From DATEPR01 sp963780635 (lineage in GTDB: Bacteria > Actinomycetota > Actinomycetes > Mycobacteriales > Pseudonocardiaceae), in NCBI GenBank assembly GCA_963780635.1, contig CAWACW010000024.1, positions 199,828 to 263,827 of the forward strand: a stretch of DNA of 64,000 nt, read 5' to 3'. Shown here one piece after another: positions 8,577 to 16,180 of this stretch. Each line of letters opens with the position of its first letter. The stretch's first letter is position 1. A program made the position numbers and the translations under genes. The notes under the pieces are model-generated. The model was not told where the DNA came from and ran no database searches. It saw only the letters and a list, made by a program, of their open reading frames with translations.

Positions 8577-8605
8577 GTGATATCGGTTTTCGTTTTCATT
8601 AGCAA
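8577..8605 (-). promoter_or_regulatory. leaderless promoter of the CooC-like operon
   Basis: Read on the minus strand: TTGCTA (8600-8605), a 17-bp spacer, then TATCAC (8577-8582), ending six bases before the ATG at 8570. Transcription should begin at or next to the start codon. The spacer holds a direct repeat GAAAAC GAAAAC, a possible binding site. I considered Zur, but the palindrome is incomplete. Confidence 0.6.
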
Positions 8606-8724
8606 GGCAAGTGCCGCGATCGAGTGACCGGGATGGCGTGGGGGAGCCGGTGTTGGGCGTCGCCGGGGAGATCCGGCCTGCTCGGTCGCCGTCGCGGTGG
8701 CGAGCACGGGACGGTCGACACGAC

Positions 8725-9195
8725 GACCCGGCCGTTGGGTGGCCGACACGACCCAACCGACCATTGGGTGGTCGACACGACGAGCTGACCCTTGGATGTG
8801 CGACACGACTGAGGCGGCCACTGGGTGGTCGACACGCCCAGCCCGCTATTGGGTGAGCGTCATCATGATCTGACCGTTGGGTGGCTAATCTGACCGTTGC
8901 GTGGCTAATACGAACAAGCGGCCGCTGAGTGGTCGACGAGCGATCTGACCATTGAATGGGCGAATCGGCGAATCGGCTGAATGGGCGACGCGGCGAGTCG
9001 GCCTTGGGGCGGTGGACACGATGATCTGACCATTGGGTGGCCGACCACGACCCATCGGCCACGGGTGGTCGACAGGCGACTCGACCGTTGGGTGGCCGAC
9101 TCGGCTACACCTGTGCGTAAACCTGCCATCGGGGGTCGCCAGATGATCTGACTGTGTGGATGGCCGATGACCAGGCGGCCGTTGGGTGGTCGATA
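8725..9195 (+). repeat. Array B: ~16-17 copies of the palindromic core at ~28-bp period
   Basis: The unit is roughly CTGACCGTTGGGTGGTCGACACGACGAG. Cores occur near 8730, 8758, 8787, 8816, 8842, 8872, 8892, 8920, 8947, 8975, 9000, 9028, 9056, 9083, 9123, 9150 and 9177. Most steps are 26-30 bp. The core matches array A; the spacer is different and shorter. The array lies downstream of the sortase gene and upstream of the CooC-like promoter. Confidence 0.9.
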
Positions 9196-9230
9196 CACCG
9201 GCGCGTTGCTCCCGCGCCGACTTGCTGCTG

Positions 9231-10094
9231 TCAGGTGATGGGGACGGCGACGATGACTCGGTTGTCGGCGTAGCCGAGGGCTCCGCCTATCCATTCGCCA
9301 CCGCACGTGGCCAGCACGATCCGGTGAGGGCCGTCGGCGGAGAACAACGCCGGGGCCTGCTCGGGCAGCGTCTTCTTGTTCAGCGTCATCAACCGCGTGA
9401 CGCGGAAAAGCCACTGCTTGCCCGCGTTGTCCCTGATCGTCACGACCGCCCCGATCTTGTCCTGCCACAACTCGGCGAACGGACCCGTCGCGCCCGCCCA
9501 GTTCACATGCCCGGCGAACACGGTCGCCCCGGCCGTCGCGTTCAGCCCCGTGCCCCACCACACCGCCTGGTCCACACCGGACGGAATGGGCAGCGAACCG
9601 TCATCGGCGACCTGCACGTGTACCAAGTACGCGGTCCCGCCGCGCGGCAGCTTGATCGTGTTCGGCAACTGGTCGCCCTGCGCGGGCCGAACCGCTGCCG
9701 CGGCAGGGTTCGGGGTCGGCGCGACGCTGGTGGTGGACGGGGTGGTCGGCGGGACGGGGACCACCGGCGGCTGGTGTAGCCGAACCACGCTGCCCGGCCC
9801 CGGTGCCTGGTGGGCCGCGATCACCGCCGGGCCGGGCAACGGCGCAGGCAGCCCGGTCAGCTGGTCACGCTGCACCACCTGAGTGGCCCCCGTGACCAGC
9901 AGCGCCGCACCGACCAGCGCTGCCGTCGCCGTGCCCGCGACCACGAGCGGGTGACCACCCCGCCGACGCGGTGAGGGCGGCGGTGCCACGATCGGGTCCA
10001 CGCCGTAGCGCGGCCCGGCCTCCAGGTCGAAGCCGCCGCCGTAACCAGCCGCGTCGAACACAGGCAGGCCCAGATCGGAAGCACGGTGTCGCAC
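9231..10094 (-). CDS. class F-type sortase
   Basis: A membrane-anchored transpeptidase that attaches surface proteins to the cell wall. One membrane segment lies at ~47-70, followed by a long Pro/Thr/Ala-rich wall-spanning linker to ~140. The sortase barrel then carries FAGHVNW (H196), LATCGG (C264) and DNRV (R279), the full catalytic triad. The GTG start is five bases past the stop of the surface-protein gene, so the two are cotranscribed and probably coupled. The neighbour is the obvious candidate substrate. Repeat array B follows the gene. Confidence 0.87.
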   Translation of the reverse strand: MRHRASDLGLPVFDAAGYGGGFDLEAGPRYGVDPIVAPPPSPRRRGGHPLVVAGTATAALVGAALLVTGATQVVQRDQLTGLPAPLPGPAVIAAHQAPGPGSVVRLHQPPVVPVPPTTPSTTSVAPTPNPAAAAVRPAQGDQLPNTIKLPRGGTAYLVHVQVADDGSLPIPSGVDQAVWWGTGLNATAGATVFAGHVNWAGATGPFAELWQDKIGAVVTIRDNAGKQWLFRVTRLMTLNKKTLPEQAPALFSADGPHRIVLATCGGEWIGGALGYADNRVIVAVPIT

Positions 10095-10098
10095 CGCC

Positions 10099-11508
10099 TC
10101 ACCCCCGCCGGCGCGAGGCCCTGCGCGCGGTCACCAGTCCGGTGCCGCCCGCCGCGATCACCAGCAGCCCGCCGAATCCGACCAGCGCGGCCGGCGCCGG
10201 CTGGGACAGCACGGTCGTCATCGCGGTCATCGTCGGTGGCCCGCCCGCATTGATCGCGACCGGCACTCTGTTGGGCACGTTGGTCAGCGCGAGTTTCAGC
10301 GTGCCGCCTGCCACCAGCGCACCGCAGACCGTCGGTGGTGAGGCCGGATCGAAGGCCTGGTCGTAGCCCGGCGGTGGCGTCGTCTCGATCAGACACACCT
10401 GCTGCGGAGTGCTCAGACCGTCCGCGGTCGCCGTGCCGTCGGCCCCGGTGGTCAGCACCAGGGGCGTGCCGTCCGAGCCGGTGAGCGGCTTGCCGTCCGC
10501 GCGCAGCGCTGCCGACTTGTGGTCGGCGCCGGTCAACTCCAGTTGCGCTCCGGCAATCGGCTTCCTGGTCGTGGCGTCGGTCTTGGTGATCGTCACGTTG
10601 CCCGGCGGCGTCTGAGCCGTCGTCGTGGTGGTCGTGGTGAGCGTCTTGGTGCCGCCCGTCGTCACGACCTTCTGCATGTTCGGGTCGGCGGGTACCTTCA
10701 CCTTGGGCGTCGCAGCCGGACTGTCCACTGTGGCCACCAGCTTCGGGTGGTCACCCGTCGGTGTCACGTCCACGCTCAGCGGACTGCCGTCCTCCGGCGT
10801 GCTGACCTGCTCGGTCCTGCCGCCGCCGGGCAGCGTCGCGTCGGTCGCCGTGATCGTCACCGGCACGCCCGCCAGGCCCTTGCCCGCCGCGTTCAGCACG
10901 TTGACCGTCCAGCCGTCCGGCGTGCCGATCACCTGCCTGGTCGTCGGTGCCGTCATCGACGACGTCCACGGGCCGTGGTTGGCCGCCGCGTCCGCCTGCA
11001 GCGAGGCCACGGCTTCCTGCGCACTCGCGGGCAGCGCCTTCAAGTGTGCGGGCGCGTCGTAGGCGATGTGCGCGAAGTCGTTGGTGGGGGCCAGTTGTGC
11101 GGGGTTCTCCGGTGCCGCGGTCCACATGTGCAGCAGGTGTGCCATGGCCGCCGCGTCGTCGGCGGACTTCGTGTCGCCGAAGCGCAGCAACAGGTACGAG
11201 ATCTCGGCCGCGATCGTCGGGTCCAGCGGCTTGCCGAACTTCGTCAGCAGTGTGTCGCCGTCGGCGTACTTCTCCGCCGAGTCCGGTGCCTTGAGCGCGA
11301 AGTCGACGCACCAGACCTGCTGCCCGTTGACGATGAACGAGCCGAGCCAGTCCTGGCTGTCCGGATTGTGCAGGTATGGCTGGGCGGGCACGTTGAAGCC
11401 GATGCCCTCCTGCGTGGCCGCCGCCGCGACACCAGGACCGGCCATGCCGATCGCACCAGCCAGTAGCAGGGTGCCGGCGACTCCGACTGCGACTCTTCGC
11501 AGGACCAT
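10099..11508 (-). CDS. SpaA-like surface protein/pilin, probable sortase substrate
   Basis: A 469-aa exported protein. A signal peptide (~1-32, ending AAAA) precedes a domain with WCVDF (~66-70) that resembles Cys-containing thioester adhesin modules; the Gln partner is not obvious. A Thr-rich stretch (~291-300) leads to a SpaA/CnaB-type module (NVTITKTDATTRKPIAGA..., ~303-415) of the kind that forms isopeptide bonds. The C-terminus is a hydrophobic helix plus RRASRRRG, typical of a sorting signal, but no LPXTG-like motif is visible before it. The ATG has GAGGAG nine bases upstream. It forms an operon with the sortase. Confidence 0.8.
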   Translation of the reverse strand: MVLRRVAVGVAGTLLLAGAIGMAGPGVAAAATQEGIGFNVPAQPYLHNPDSQDWLGSFIVNGQQVWCVDFALKAPDSAEKYADGDTLLTKFGKPLDPTIAAEISYLLLRFGDTKSADDAAAMAHLLHMWTAAPENPAQLAPTNDFAHIAYDAPAHLKALPASAQEAVASLQADAAANHGPWTSSMTAPTTRQVIGTPDGWTVNVLNAAGKGLAGVPVTITATDATLPGGGRTEQVSTPEDGSPLSVDVTPTGDHPKLVATVDSPAATPKVKVPADPNMQKVVTTGGTKTLTTTTTTTAQTPPGNVTITKTDATTRKPIAGAQLELTGADHKSAALRADGKPLTGSDGTPLVLTTGADGTATADGLSTPQQVCLIETTPPPGYDQAFDPASPPTVCGALVAGGTLKLALTNVPNRVPVAINAGGPPTMTAMTTVLSQPAPAALVGFGGLLVIAAGGTGLVTARRASRRRG

Positions 11509-11878
11509 GAAAGTCCGCTCCTCACAGGGTCTGCTGTGCTGCTGCGACGGCAGGCGGCCGCCCGGACGAACCCATCGGTGAGCCTTGTGTCACTGGACGA
11601 ACCTGACAAGCCGCCGACGGATGGACCCGGAACGGACGCTGTGCAGCGGAATGCTCGCTTCAGGTAATCGTGCTTGCGCCAACGGCATGACCCGGATCCG
11701 CACCGCGACCTGGGAACGTTCACGGAAAGTAACGGGCCGTCCGTCTGGGTGAACGCTTGCCGGGCGGCTACGCTGACGACTCGGAGTCCCGCGGTGTGCC
11801 GTGGAACCCTTCGGCGCGCCAGAGCGTTATGTCATGTAGTCAGGCTTCGTCGGGTGGAGCCGATGCCAGGAGGATCAG
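11509..11878. other. divergent promoter region
   Basis: 370 bp between the minus-strand surface-protein gene and the plus-strand BI-1 gene. TACGCT at ~11769 is a candidate -10 for the BI-1 gene. The frames here are short overlaps of no coding character. Confidence 0.4.
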
Positions 11879-12649
11879 GTGCGAGCGACCAGCAACCCAG
11901 CCTTCCGTAACCTGCCGCGCAACGGCTACGGGGACTACGCGGGCTTCAATCAGGCTCGGGCCGCAGGGCAGCCGGCCGCGCCCTTCTCGGGTGCGGGCGA
12001 CCGTCCCATGACCATCGACGACGTGGTGATCAAGACCGGCATCACGCTCGCCGTCGCAGTGCTGACCGGCATACTGACGGTCGTCTTCCACGCGCAGATA
12101 CTCGCGCTGCCCGCGCTGATCGTCGGCCTCGTGATCTCGTTGGTCATCATCTTCAAGCGCAAGCCGAGTGCGCCACTGGTGCTGACCTACGCGGCGGCCG
12201 AGGGCATCCTGCTGGGCGCGATCACCGGGCTGTTCGAGAGCATCTACCCGGGTATCGCGTTCCAGGCGATCATCGGCACGGTCGGTGTGTTCGCCGCGAT
12301 GCTGATCGTCTACAAGACCGGTGCGGTGCGCGTCACCCCGAGGACGACCCGGTTCATCATCGGCGCGACCGTGGGTGCCGTGTTCGTCATGCTGGCGGAC
12401 CTGGTGGTGCACCTGTTCGGCGGTGACATCGGCATCCGCGACGGCGGCCCGCTGGCCATCGTCTTCAGCCTGCTGGTGATCGGCATCGCCGCGTTCAACC
12501 TGCTGCTGGACTTCGACCAGGCCGACCGGATGATCCGCGGCGGCTACCCGGCCAAGTGGGCGTGGTACGCGGCCTTCGGTCTGATGACCACCCTGGTCTG
12601 GCTGTACCTGGAAATCCTGCGGCTGCTGTCCTACCTGCAGCGCAGCTGA
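11879..12649 (+). CDS. Bax inhibitor-1/YccA family membrane protein
   Basis: An integral membrane protein of 256 aa with a ~45-residue soluble N-terminus (RATSNPAFRNL start, typical of actinobacterial members) and seven probable membrane helices. A final acidic/polar DFDQAD loop is a hallmark of BI-1-type proton/calcium channels. The GTG at 11879 has AGGAGGA 5-8 bases upstream, which decides the start. It corresponds in position to Rv1072 in the M. tuberculosis order. Two strong hairpins follow. The physiological role is unknown in actinobacteria. Confidence 0.85.
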   Translation: MRATSNPAFRNLPRNGYGDYAGFNQARAAGQPAAPFSGAGDRPMTIDDVVIKTGITLAVAVLTGILTVVFHAQILALPALIVGLVISLVIIFKRKPSAPLVLTYAAAEGILLGAITGLFESIYPGIAFQAIIGTVGVFAAMLIVYKTGAVRVTPRTTRFIIGATVGAVFVMLADLVVHLFGGDIGIRDGGPLAIVFSLLVIGIAAFNLLLDFDQADRMIRGGYPAKWAWYAAFGLMTTLVWLYLEILRLLSYLQRS

Positions 12650-12659
12650 CGCAACAGTT

Positions 12660-12682
12660 GCCGGCCCGCGATCAGGGCCGGC
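12660..12682. terminator. hairpin, 8-bp perfect stem
   Basis: GCCGGCCC and GGGCCGGC flank a 7-nt loop just after the BI-1 stop, between convergent genes. There is no U-run, as is common in GC-rich genomes. Confidence 0.7.
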
Positions 12683-12693
12683 GTCGCACGAAC

Positions 12694-12723
12694 AGCGCCG
12701 TCCGCCGCGAGGTGGACGGCGCT
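12694..12723. terminator. second hairpin, 10-bp perfect stem
   Basis: AGCGCCGTCC and GGACGGCGCT flank a 10-nt loop. Together with the preceding hairpin it forms a tandem bidirectional terminator between the BI-1 and SDR genes. Confidence 0.65.
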
Positions 12724-12803
12724 GTCGTCGCTGCCGAGGTCTCCGTCCAGCGGCAAGGCGGCCCTGATCCGGAGATCGCCTCGGTGACAGGCGCGCCGCT
12801 CGG

Positions 12804-13697
12804 TCATCCGACCGGCAGCGGGTAGCGGACCCCGGTGAGCCCTTCGGACAGTTCCCACAGCCGACGCTGAGCCGTCTCGTCATGCGACAGCGAGGTCGAC
12901 TCGACCCGCACCGGCGCACCGGTCGCCTCGAACCAACCGTTCGGTCCGAAGTAGTCCGAACCGTGCGCGTCCGGATCGGTGGCGGCCCGCAAGGTCGGCA
13001 GGGCACCGGCGGCCGAGTCCTGCGCGAACCAGAAGTTCAACGCACGCAACCGTTTGCTGACCATGACTCGTGCCATCGCGCTCGACGTCCGCCACAGCGA
13101 GCTGCCGACGATGCCCGGATGCGCTGCCAGCGCGTGGATTCCGCTACCGGCCAGCCGCCGGTCCAGTTCGTAGGTGAACAGCAGGTTCGCCAGTTTCGAC
13201 TGCTCGTAGGCATCCCCGGACCGGTAGGAATCCGCGTCGGGCTCGGTGAAATCGGCTGTGCCGCGCCGGTGGGCGACGCTGCTCACCGTCACGATCCGCC
13301 CGCCTTCGACCATGGTGTCCAGCAGTAGCCCGGTGAGTGCGAAGTGGCCGACGTGGTTGGTCGCGAATGTCAGCTCGATGCCGTCCTCGGTGCGCTGGAA
13401 GGGAACATCCATCACACCGGCGTTGTTGACCAGCAGGTCGAGCCGGGGCACGGCGGTCCGAATCTCCTCGGCCGCAGCGCGCACCGACGCCAGCGACGCC
13501 AGGTCCAGCCGCACCGCGGTGACATCCCCGGCGATCCGGGGTACCCGCCGGGGGTCGCGGCACGCCAGCACCACCCGCGCACCCCGCTCGGCCAGCACGC
13601 GGGCCGTCTCCAACCCGATGCCGGCGGCCCCACCGGTCACCACCACGGTCCTACCGGACTGGTCGGGCACGTCCTGGGCCGTCCAACGCATGGCCAT
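12804..13697 (-). CDS. short-chain dehydrogenase/reductase
   Basis: An NAD(P)-dependent oxidoreductase of the retinol-dehydrogenase-like SDR group, 297 aa. Visible motifs are the cofactor loop TGGAAGIG (~21-28), NNAG and the catalytic Y-x-x-x-K as YEQSK (preceded by the SSVAHRRG segment holding the Ser). The start MAMRWT at 13697 (or ATG 13691) is typical for this family and follows GGCGGGGG. The continuous reading frame extends upstream into the Mce-associated gene, but only because of an apparent 1-base frameshift near 13778. I therefore treat it as a separate gene. Its substrate is unknown. Confidence 0.82.
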   Translation of the reverse strand: MAMRWTAQDVPDQSGRTVVVTGGAAGIGLETARVLAERGARVVLACRDPRRVPRIAGDVTAVRLDLASLASVRAAAEEIRTAVPRLDLLVNNAGVMDVPFQRTEDGIELTFATNHVGHFALTGLLLDTMVEGGRIVTVSSVAHRRGTADFTEPDADSYRSGDAYEQSKLANLLFTYELDRRLAGSGIHALAAHPGIVGSSLWRTSSAMARVMVSKRLRALNFWFAQDSAAGALPTLRAATDPDAHGSDYFGPNGWFEATGAPVRVESTSLSHDETAQRRLWELSEGLTGVRYPLPVG

Positions 13698-13741
13698 CCC
13701 CCGCCGATCGGCTGAGCCTCGTTCGGATAATGACAGATCGA

Positions 13742-14294
13742 CTACAGCAGCACGAGATCGCTGATCAGCCAGCGGTTGCCCGGACCGGGCCAGGGTGATG
13801 CGCAGGGCACTGCGCTGGATCTTCGGTGTCGGCGTTGTCGTGTTCGTGATCGACTGGTTGACCAGCACCAACACGGTCGCGCTCCGGCTCGGCGTCTCGG
13901 TCTCGATGCCCGCCGCGACGACCGTGCCGTTGGACGTCGAGTGCTGGGCCCGCAACTGGCCTGCCGAGCCCTCGCTCGCCGAGCGGTACCGGGTGCCGTA
14001 CGCGGGCGTCGAGTCGGCCGCGACCGAAGCGAACGCGGCCGCCAGGTTGCGATAGTCGTAGGTGGTCAGGTCCGCCGCGTCGCGGGACGCCTCGGACAGC
14101 GCCTGCGCCCGCTCGTTGTCCTGGGTGGTCGCCTGTCCGCTGAGCGTCACAGCGCGCACACCCAGGTACACCGCGGCCGCCGCCAGCAGCAGGACCAGCA
14201 GGAACACGCTGAACCGCCCCGGCCCGAGCAGCCTGCGCCACCAGCCCGGCTCGGGCTGTTCGTCGATCAAGGGCTCTTCGGTCGACTCGCTCAC
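13742..14294 (-). CDS. Mce-associated-type membrane protein, frameshifted near its 3' end
   Basis: A bitopic protein: Glu/Pro-rich N-terminus, one membrane helix (~27-48), then a ~130-residue extracytoplasmic alpha+beta domain like those of Mce-associated proteins. In the given sequence the frame runs on into the SDR. Skipping one base in the CCGGG run near 13778 restores the expected ending GNRWLISDLVLL followed by a stop at 13742-13744. That ending is the canonical one for this family. Either a sequencing error or a recent mutation fused two ORFs. The GTG at 14294 has GAGGAGG five bases upstream and overlaps a preceding mini-ORF by GTGA. No mce operon is nearby. Confidence 0.7.
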
Positions 14295-14371
14295 GCGACC
14301 TCCTCGCTGGCGCTCGTCGGACGCATTCGCGGACGCGCTGTGCCGATTTGTTCGCTCGCGGGCTCGCTCAC
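14291..14371 (-). CDS. 26-aa leader mini-ORF in the 77-bp repeat
   Basis: GTG at 14371, with its own GAGGAGG-like site in the next repeat, encodes VSEPASEQ... and ends ...EEVA. Its TGA overlaps the GTG of the Mce-associated gene by four bases (GTGA). The length (27 codons = 81 nt) equals the 77-bp period plus the 4-base overlap. It may serve translational coupling rather than make a functional peptide. Confidence 0.4.
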   Translation of the reverse strand: MSEPASEQIGTARPRMRPTSASEEVA

Positions 14372-14634
14372 CCGACCTCCTCGCCGGCGCTGGTCGGACG
14401 CATTCGCGGACGCGCTGTGCCGATTTGTTCGCTGGCGGGCTCGCTCACGCGGCCTCCTCGCTGGCGCTGGTCGGACGCGTTCGCGAACGCGCTGTGCTGA
14501 TTTTGTTCGCTGGCGGGCTCGCTCACGCGGGCTCCTCGCTGGCGCTGGTCGGACGCATTCGCGGACGCGCTGTGCCGGTTTGTTCGCTCCCGAACTCGCG
14601 CTGTGCCGGTTTGTTCGCTTTTGAACTCGCTCAC
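14368..14634 (-). CDS. 88-aa repeat-encoded upstream ORF
   Basis: GTG at 14634 opens a frame through the older repeat units, possible because one unit is 78 bp and so stays in frame. It encodes three related blocks beginning VSEFKSEQ, VSEPASEQN and VSEPASEQI, and ends in GTGA overlapping the mini-ORF at 14371. The composition (Ser, Arg, Ala, Gln) is that of translated repeat. Real translation is possible; a folded protein is doubtful. Confidence 0.3.
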   Translation of the reverse strand: MSEFKSEQTGTARVRERTNRHSASANASDQRQRGARVSEPASEQNQHSAFANASDQRQRGGRVSEPASEQIGTARPRMRPTSAGEEVG

Positions 14635-14703
14635 GCGGACATCTTGCAGCACCATCTTGCCCGACAGCCGTCGGAGAACACCGGCGCCGAACGATGGGTG
14701 GAT

Positions 14704-15246
14704 GTGGAACCAAGGCCGGGCGTCCGTCGGGACCCGGGGCTGACGCTGCTGCAGGTGTACGACGCGGCGTTGCCCCAGGTCTACGGCTACCTGCTGTCCC
14801 GGTGTGGGCAGCGACCGCTGGCCGAGGACCTGACCGAGGAGACGTTCCTGGCAGCGCTGACCGCGTGTCACAAGCAGGCTCCGCCGGAGCTGTCGGTGGC
14901 GTGGTTGATCGGCGTGGCGCGGCACAAGCTGGTCGACCACTGGCGCAAGGTCGCCCGCGAGGAGCGGGGGCTGCGCGTGGTGGCCGGTGAGCGGACCGAG
15001 CCGGACGACCCCTGGGACGAACGGCTGGACGCGATGGCGGCCAGGGATGTGCTGGCGACGCTCGGCCCGCACCATCAGGCCGTGCTGACCCTGCGCTACC
15101 TGGACGGGCTGCCGGTGGCCGACGTCGCGCACTACCTCGATCGCACGCTGCACGCGACGGAGGCGTTGCTGGTGCGAGCCAGGTCCGCGTTCCGCAAGTC
15201 CTATCTGGAGCGTCACGACGAGTCGGGATCGGAGGGCCGGTCATGA
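14704..15246 (+). CDS. ECF (SigE/RpoE-type) RNA polymerase sigma factor
   Basis: A 180-aa sigma-70-family factor. Region 2 covers ~10-75 (VYGYLLSRC, EDLTEETFLAAL, WLIGVARHKLVDHWR) and region 4 covers ~108-172 (LGPHHQAVLTLRYLDGLPVADVAHYL with a helix-turn-helix). The GTG at 14704, or GTG at 14698, are the only starts that avoid translating the repeat array. Neither has a strong ribosome site. The stop overlaps the next gene's ATG (ATGA). No classical membrane anti-sigma factor is adjacent; the next product begins with a short helical stretch that could do that job. Confidence 0.85.
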   Translation: MEPRPGVRRDPGLTLLQVYDAALPQVYGYLLSRCGQRPLAEDLTEETFLAALTACHKQAPPELSVAWLIGVARHKLVDHWRKVAREERGLRVVAGERTEPDDPWDERLDAMAARDVLATLGPHHQAVLTLRYLDGLPVADVAHYLDRTLHATEALLVRARSAFRKSYLERHDESGSEGRS

Positions 15247-16109
15247 CCGAACACCGTGATCCGCTGGACGTTCTCCGGGCCGACATCGTGCCGACCGAGC
15301 CGGACGCGGCCTTCGCGGCGCGCCTGCGCGCTCGGCTCGAGTCGGAGGTGCTCAACCCGAAGGGAGTCACCATGAGCAGCAACATCGAGACCACACCCGT
15401 GACCGTCGAGGAGCATGCCACGAGCGAGGGCGATCTGGCCTACTCGTCGCTGTGGGTGCCGGACGTGGCCCGCGCCGAGGCGTTCTACACGGCCGTACTG
15501 GGCTGGCAGGTGGAGACCATCGCGCCGAACCGCAGGCGGATCGTCGGGGTCGGCCTGCCGATGGGCATGGCCGGCGACGTGGCCGACGGCACCTTGTTCC
15601 TGTGTCACGCGGTGGACGACGTGCTCGCGACCGTCGAGCGGGTGCGGGCGGCGGGTGGTACGGCCACCGAGCCACAGGAGGAGCCGTACGGGCTGGTCAC
15701 CGACTGCACCGACAACCAGGGCATGCGGTTCGCCGCGGTGCGGTCGCCGCGCGGGCAGCGGCAGCCACTCGGGCCGCCCGGTGTGGGGGACCTGTACTAC
15801 CTGACCGTCGGCGTGCCGAGTTCGGCGCTGTTCCGCGAGTTCTACGCCGCCGTGTTCGGCTGGACGTTCACCGGCGGTCGCGTCAACGACGGCTGGAACG
15901 TCACCGGGATCACGCCGATGATGGGCATCCGCGGCAACGCCGAACGCCCGTCCGTGGTGCCGATGTACGGCGTGGCGGACATCGCCGCGGCGGTGGCCGC
16001 CGTCCGCGCGGCGGGCGGGACGGCGACCGAGCCGGAGCGGATGCCCTACGGCACCACGTCCGACTGCGTCGACGACCAGGGCCTGTCGTTCTACCTCGCC
16101 CAGGCGTAA
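15243..16109 (+). CDS. two-domain VOC (glyoxalase-fold) protein with N-terminal helical extension
   Basis: Two tandem vicinal-oxygen-chelate modules (~65-170 and ~178-288), each with the W-x-x-x-V pattern, an AVLGW/AVFGW helix and a TEPE...YG strand. The first ~45 residues (DPLDVLRAD... FAARLRARLE) are unlike VOC proteins. They resemble the conserved N-terminus of small proteins encoded behind actinobacterial ECF factors. The overlap with the sigma gene (ATGA) suggests a sensing or regulatory partner. The ligand is unknown, and metal-binding residues appear incomplete. A 15-bp hairpin follows. Confidence 0.75.
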   Translation: MTEHRDPLDVLRADIVPTEPDAAFAARLRARLESEVLNPKGVTMSSNIETTPVTVEEHATSEGDLAYSSLWVPDVARAEAFYTAVLGWQVETIAPNRRRIVGVGLPMGMAGDVADGTLFLCHAVDDVLATVERVRAAGGTATEPQEEPYGLVTDCTDNQGMRFAAVRSPRGQRQPLGPPGVGDLYYLTVGVPSSALFREFYAAVFGWTFTGGRVNDGWNVTGITPMMGIRGNAERPSVVPMYGVADIAAAVAAVRAAGGTATEPERMPYGTTSDCVDDQGLSFYLAQA

Positions 16110-16112
16110 CCA

Positions 16113-16148
16113 CGACACGGGCCGGGCGAAGCCGCCCGGCCCGTGTCG
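16113..16148. terminator. bidirectional terminator, 15-bp perfect stem
   Basis: CGACACGGGCCGGGC and its exact complement flank a 6-nt loop between the convergent VOC and thiolase genes. Confidence 0.85.
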
Positions 16149-16180
16149 ATGCGCGATGTGACCGGTGGTCACGCCACTGA

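Larger units (their letters stand above)
14287..14640 (-). repeat. 77-bp tandem repeat, ~4.4 copies, carrying a ribosome site and GTG start
   Basis: Units begin near 14289, 14366, 14443 and 14521 (steps 77, 77, 78), plus a partial unit reaching 14634. On the minus strand each unit contains a GAGGAGG-like ribosome site followed by GTGAGCGAG, a copy of the start region of the Mce-associated gene. Copies are about 90% identical by eye. The array separates that gene from the divergent ECF sigma factor. Confidence 0.9.

Noticed and set aside
8583..8600. Zur box upstream of the CooC-like gene
   Set aside because: TGAAAACGAAAAC matches one half of the Zur palindrome only; the second half is missing.
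8725..9195. CRISPR array
   Set aside because: Repeats are imperfect and spacers are conserved, not unique; no cas genes are present. The same holds for arrays A, C and D.
12804..14294. A novel membrane-anchored SDR fusion protein
   Set aside because: One-base correction restores the normal ends of two separate families.
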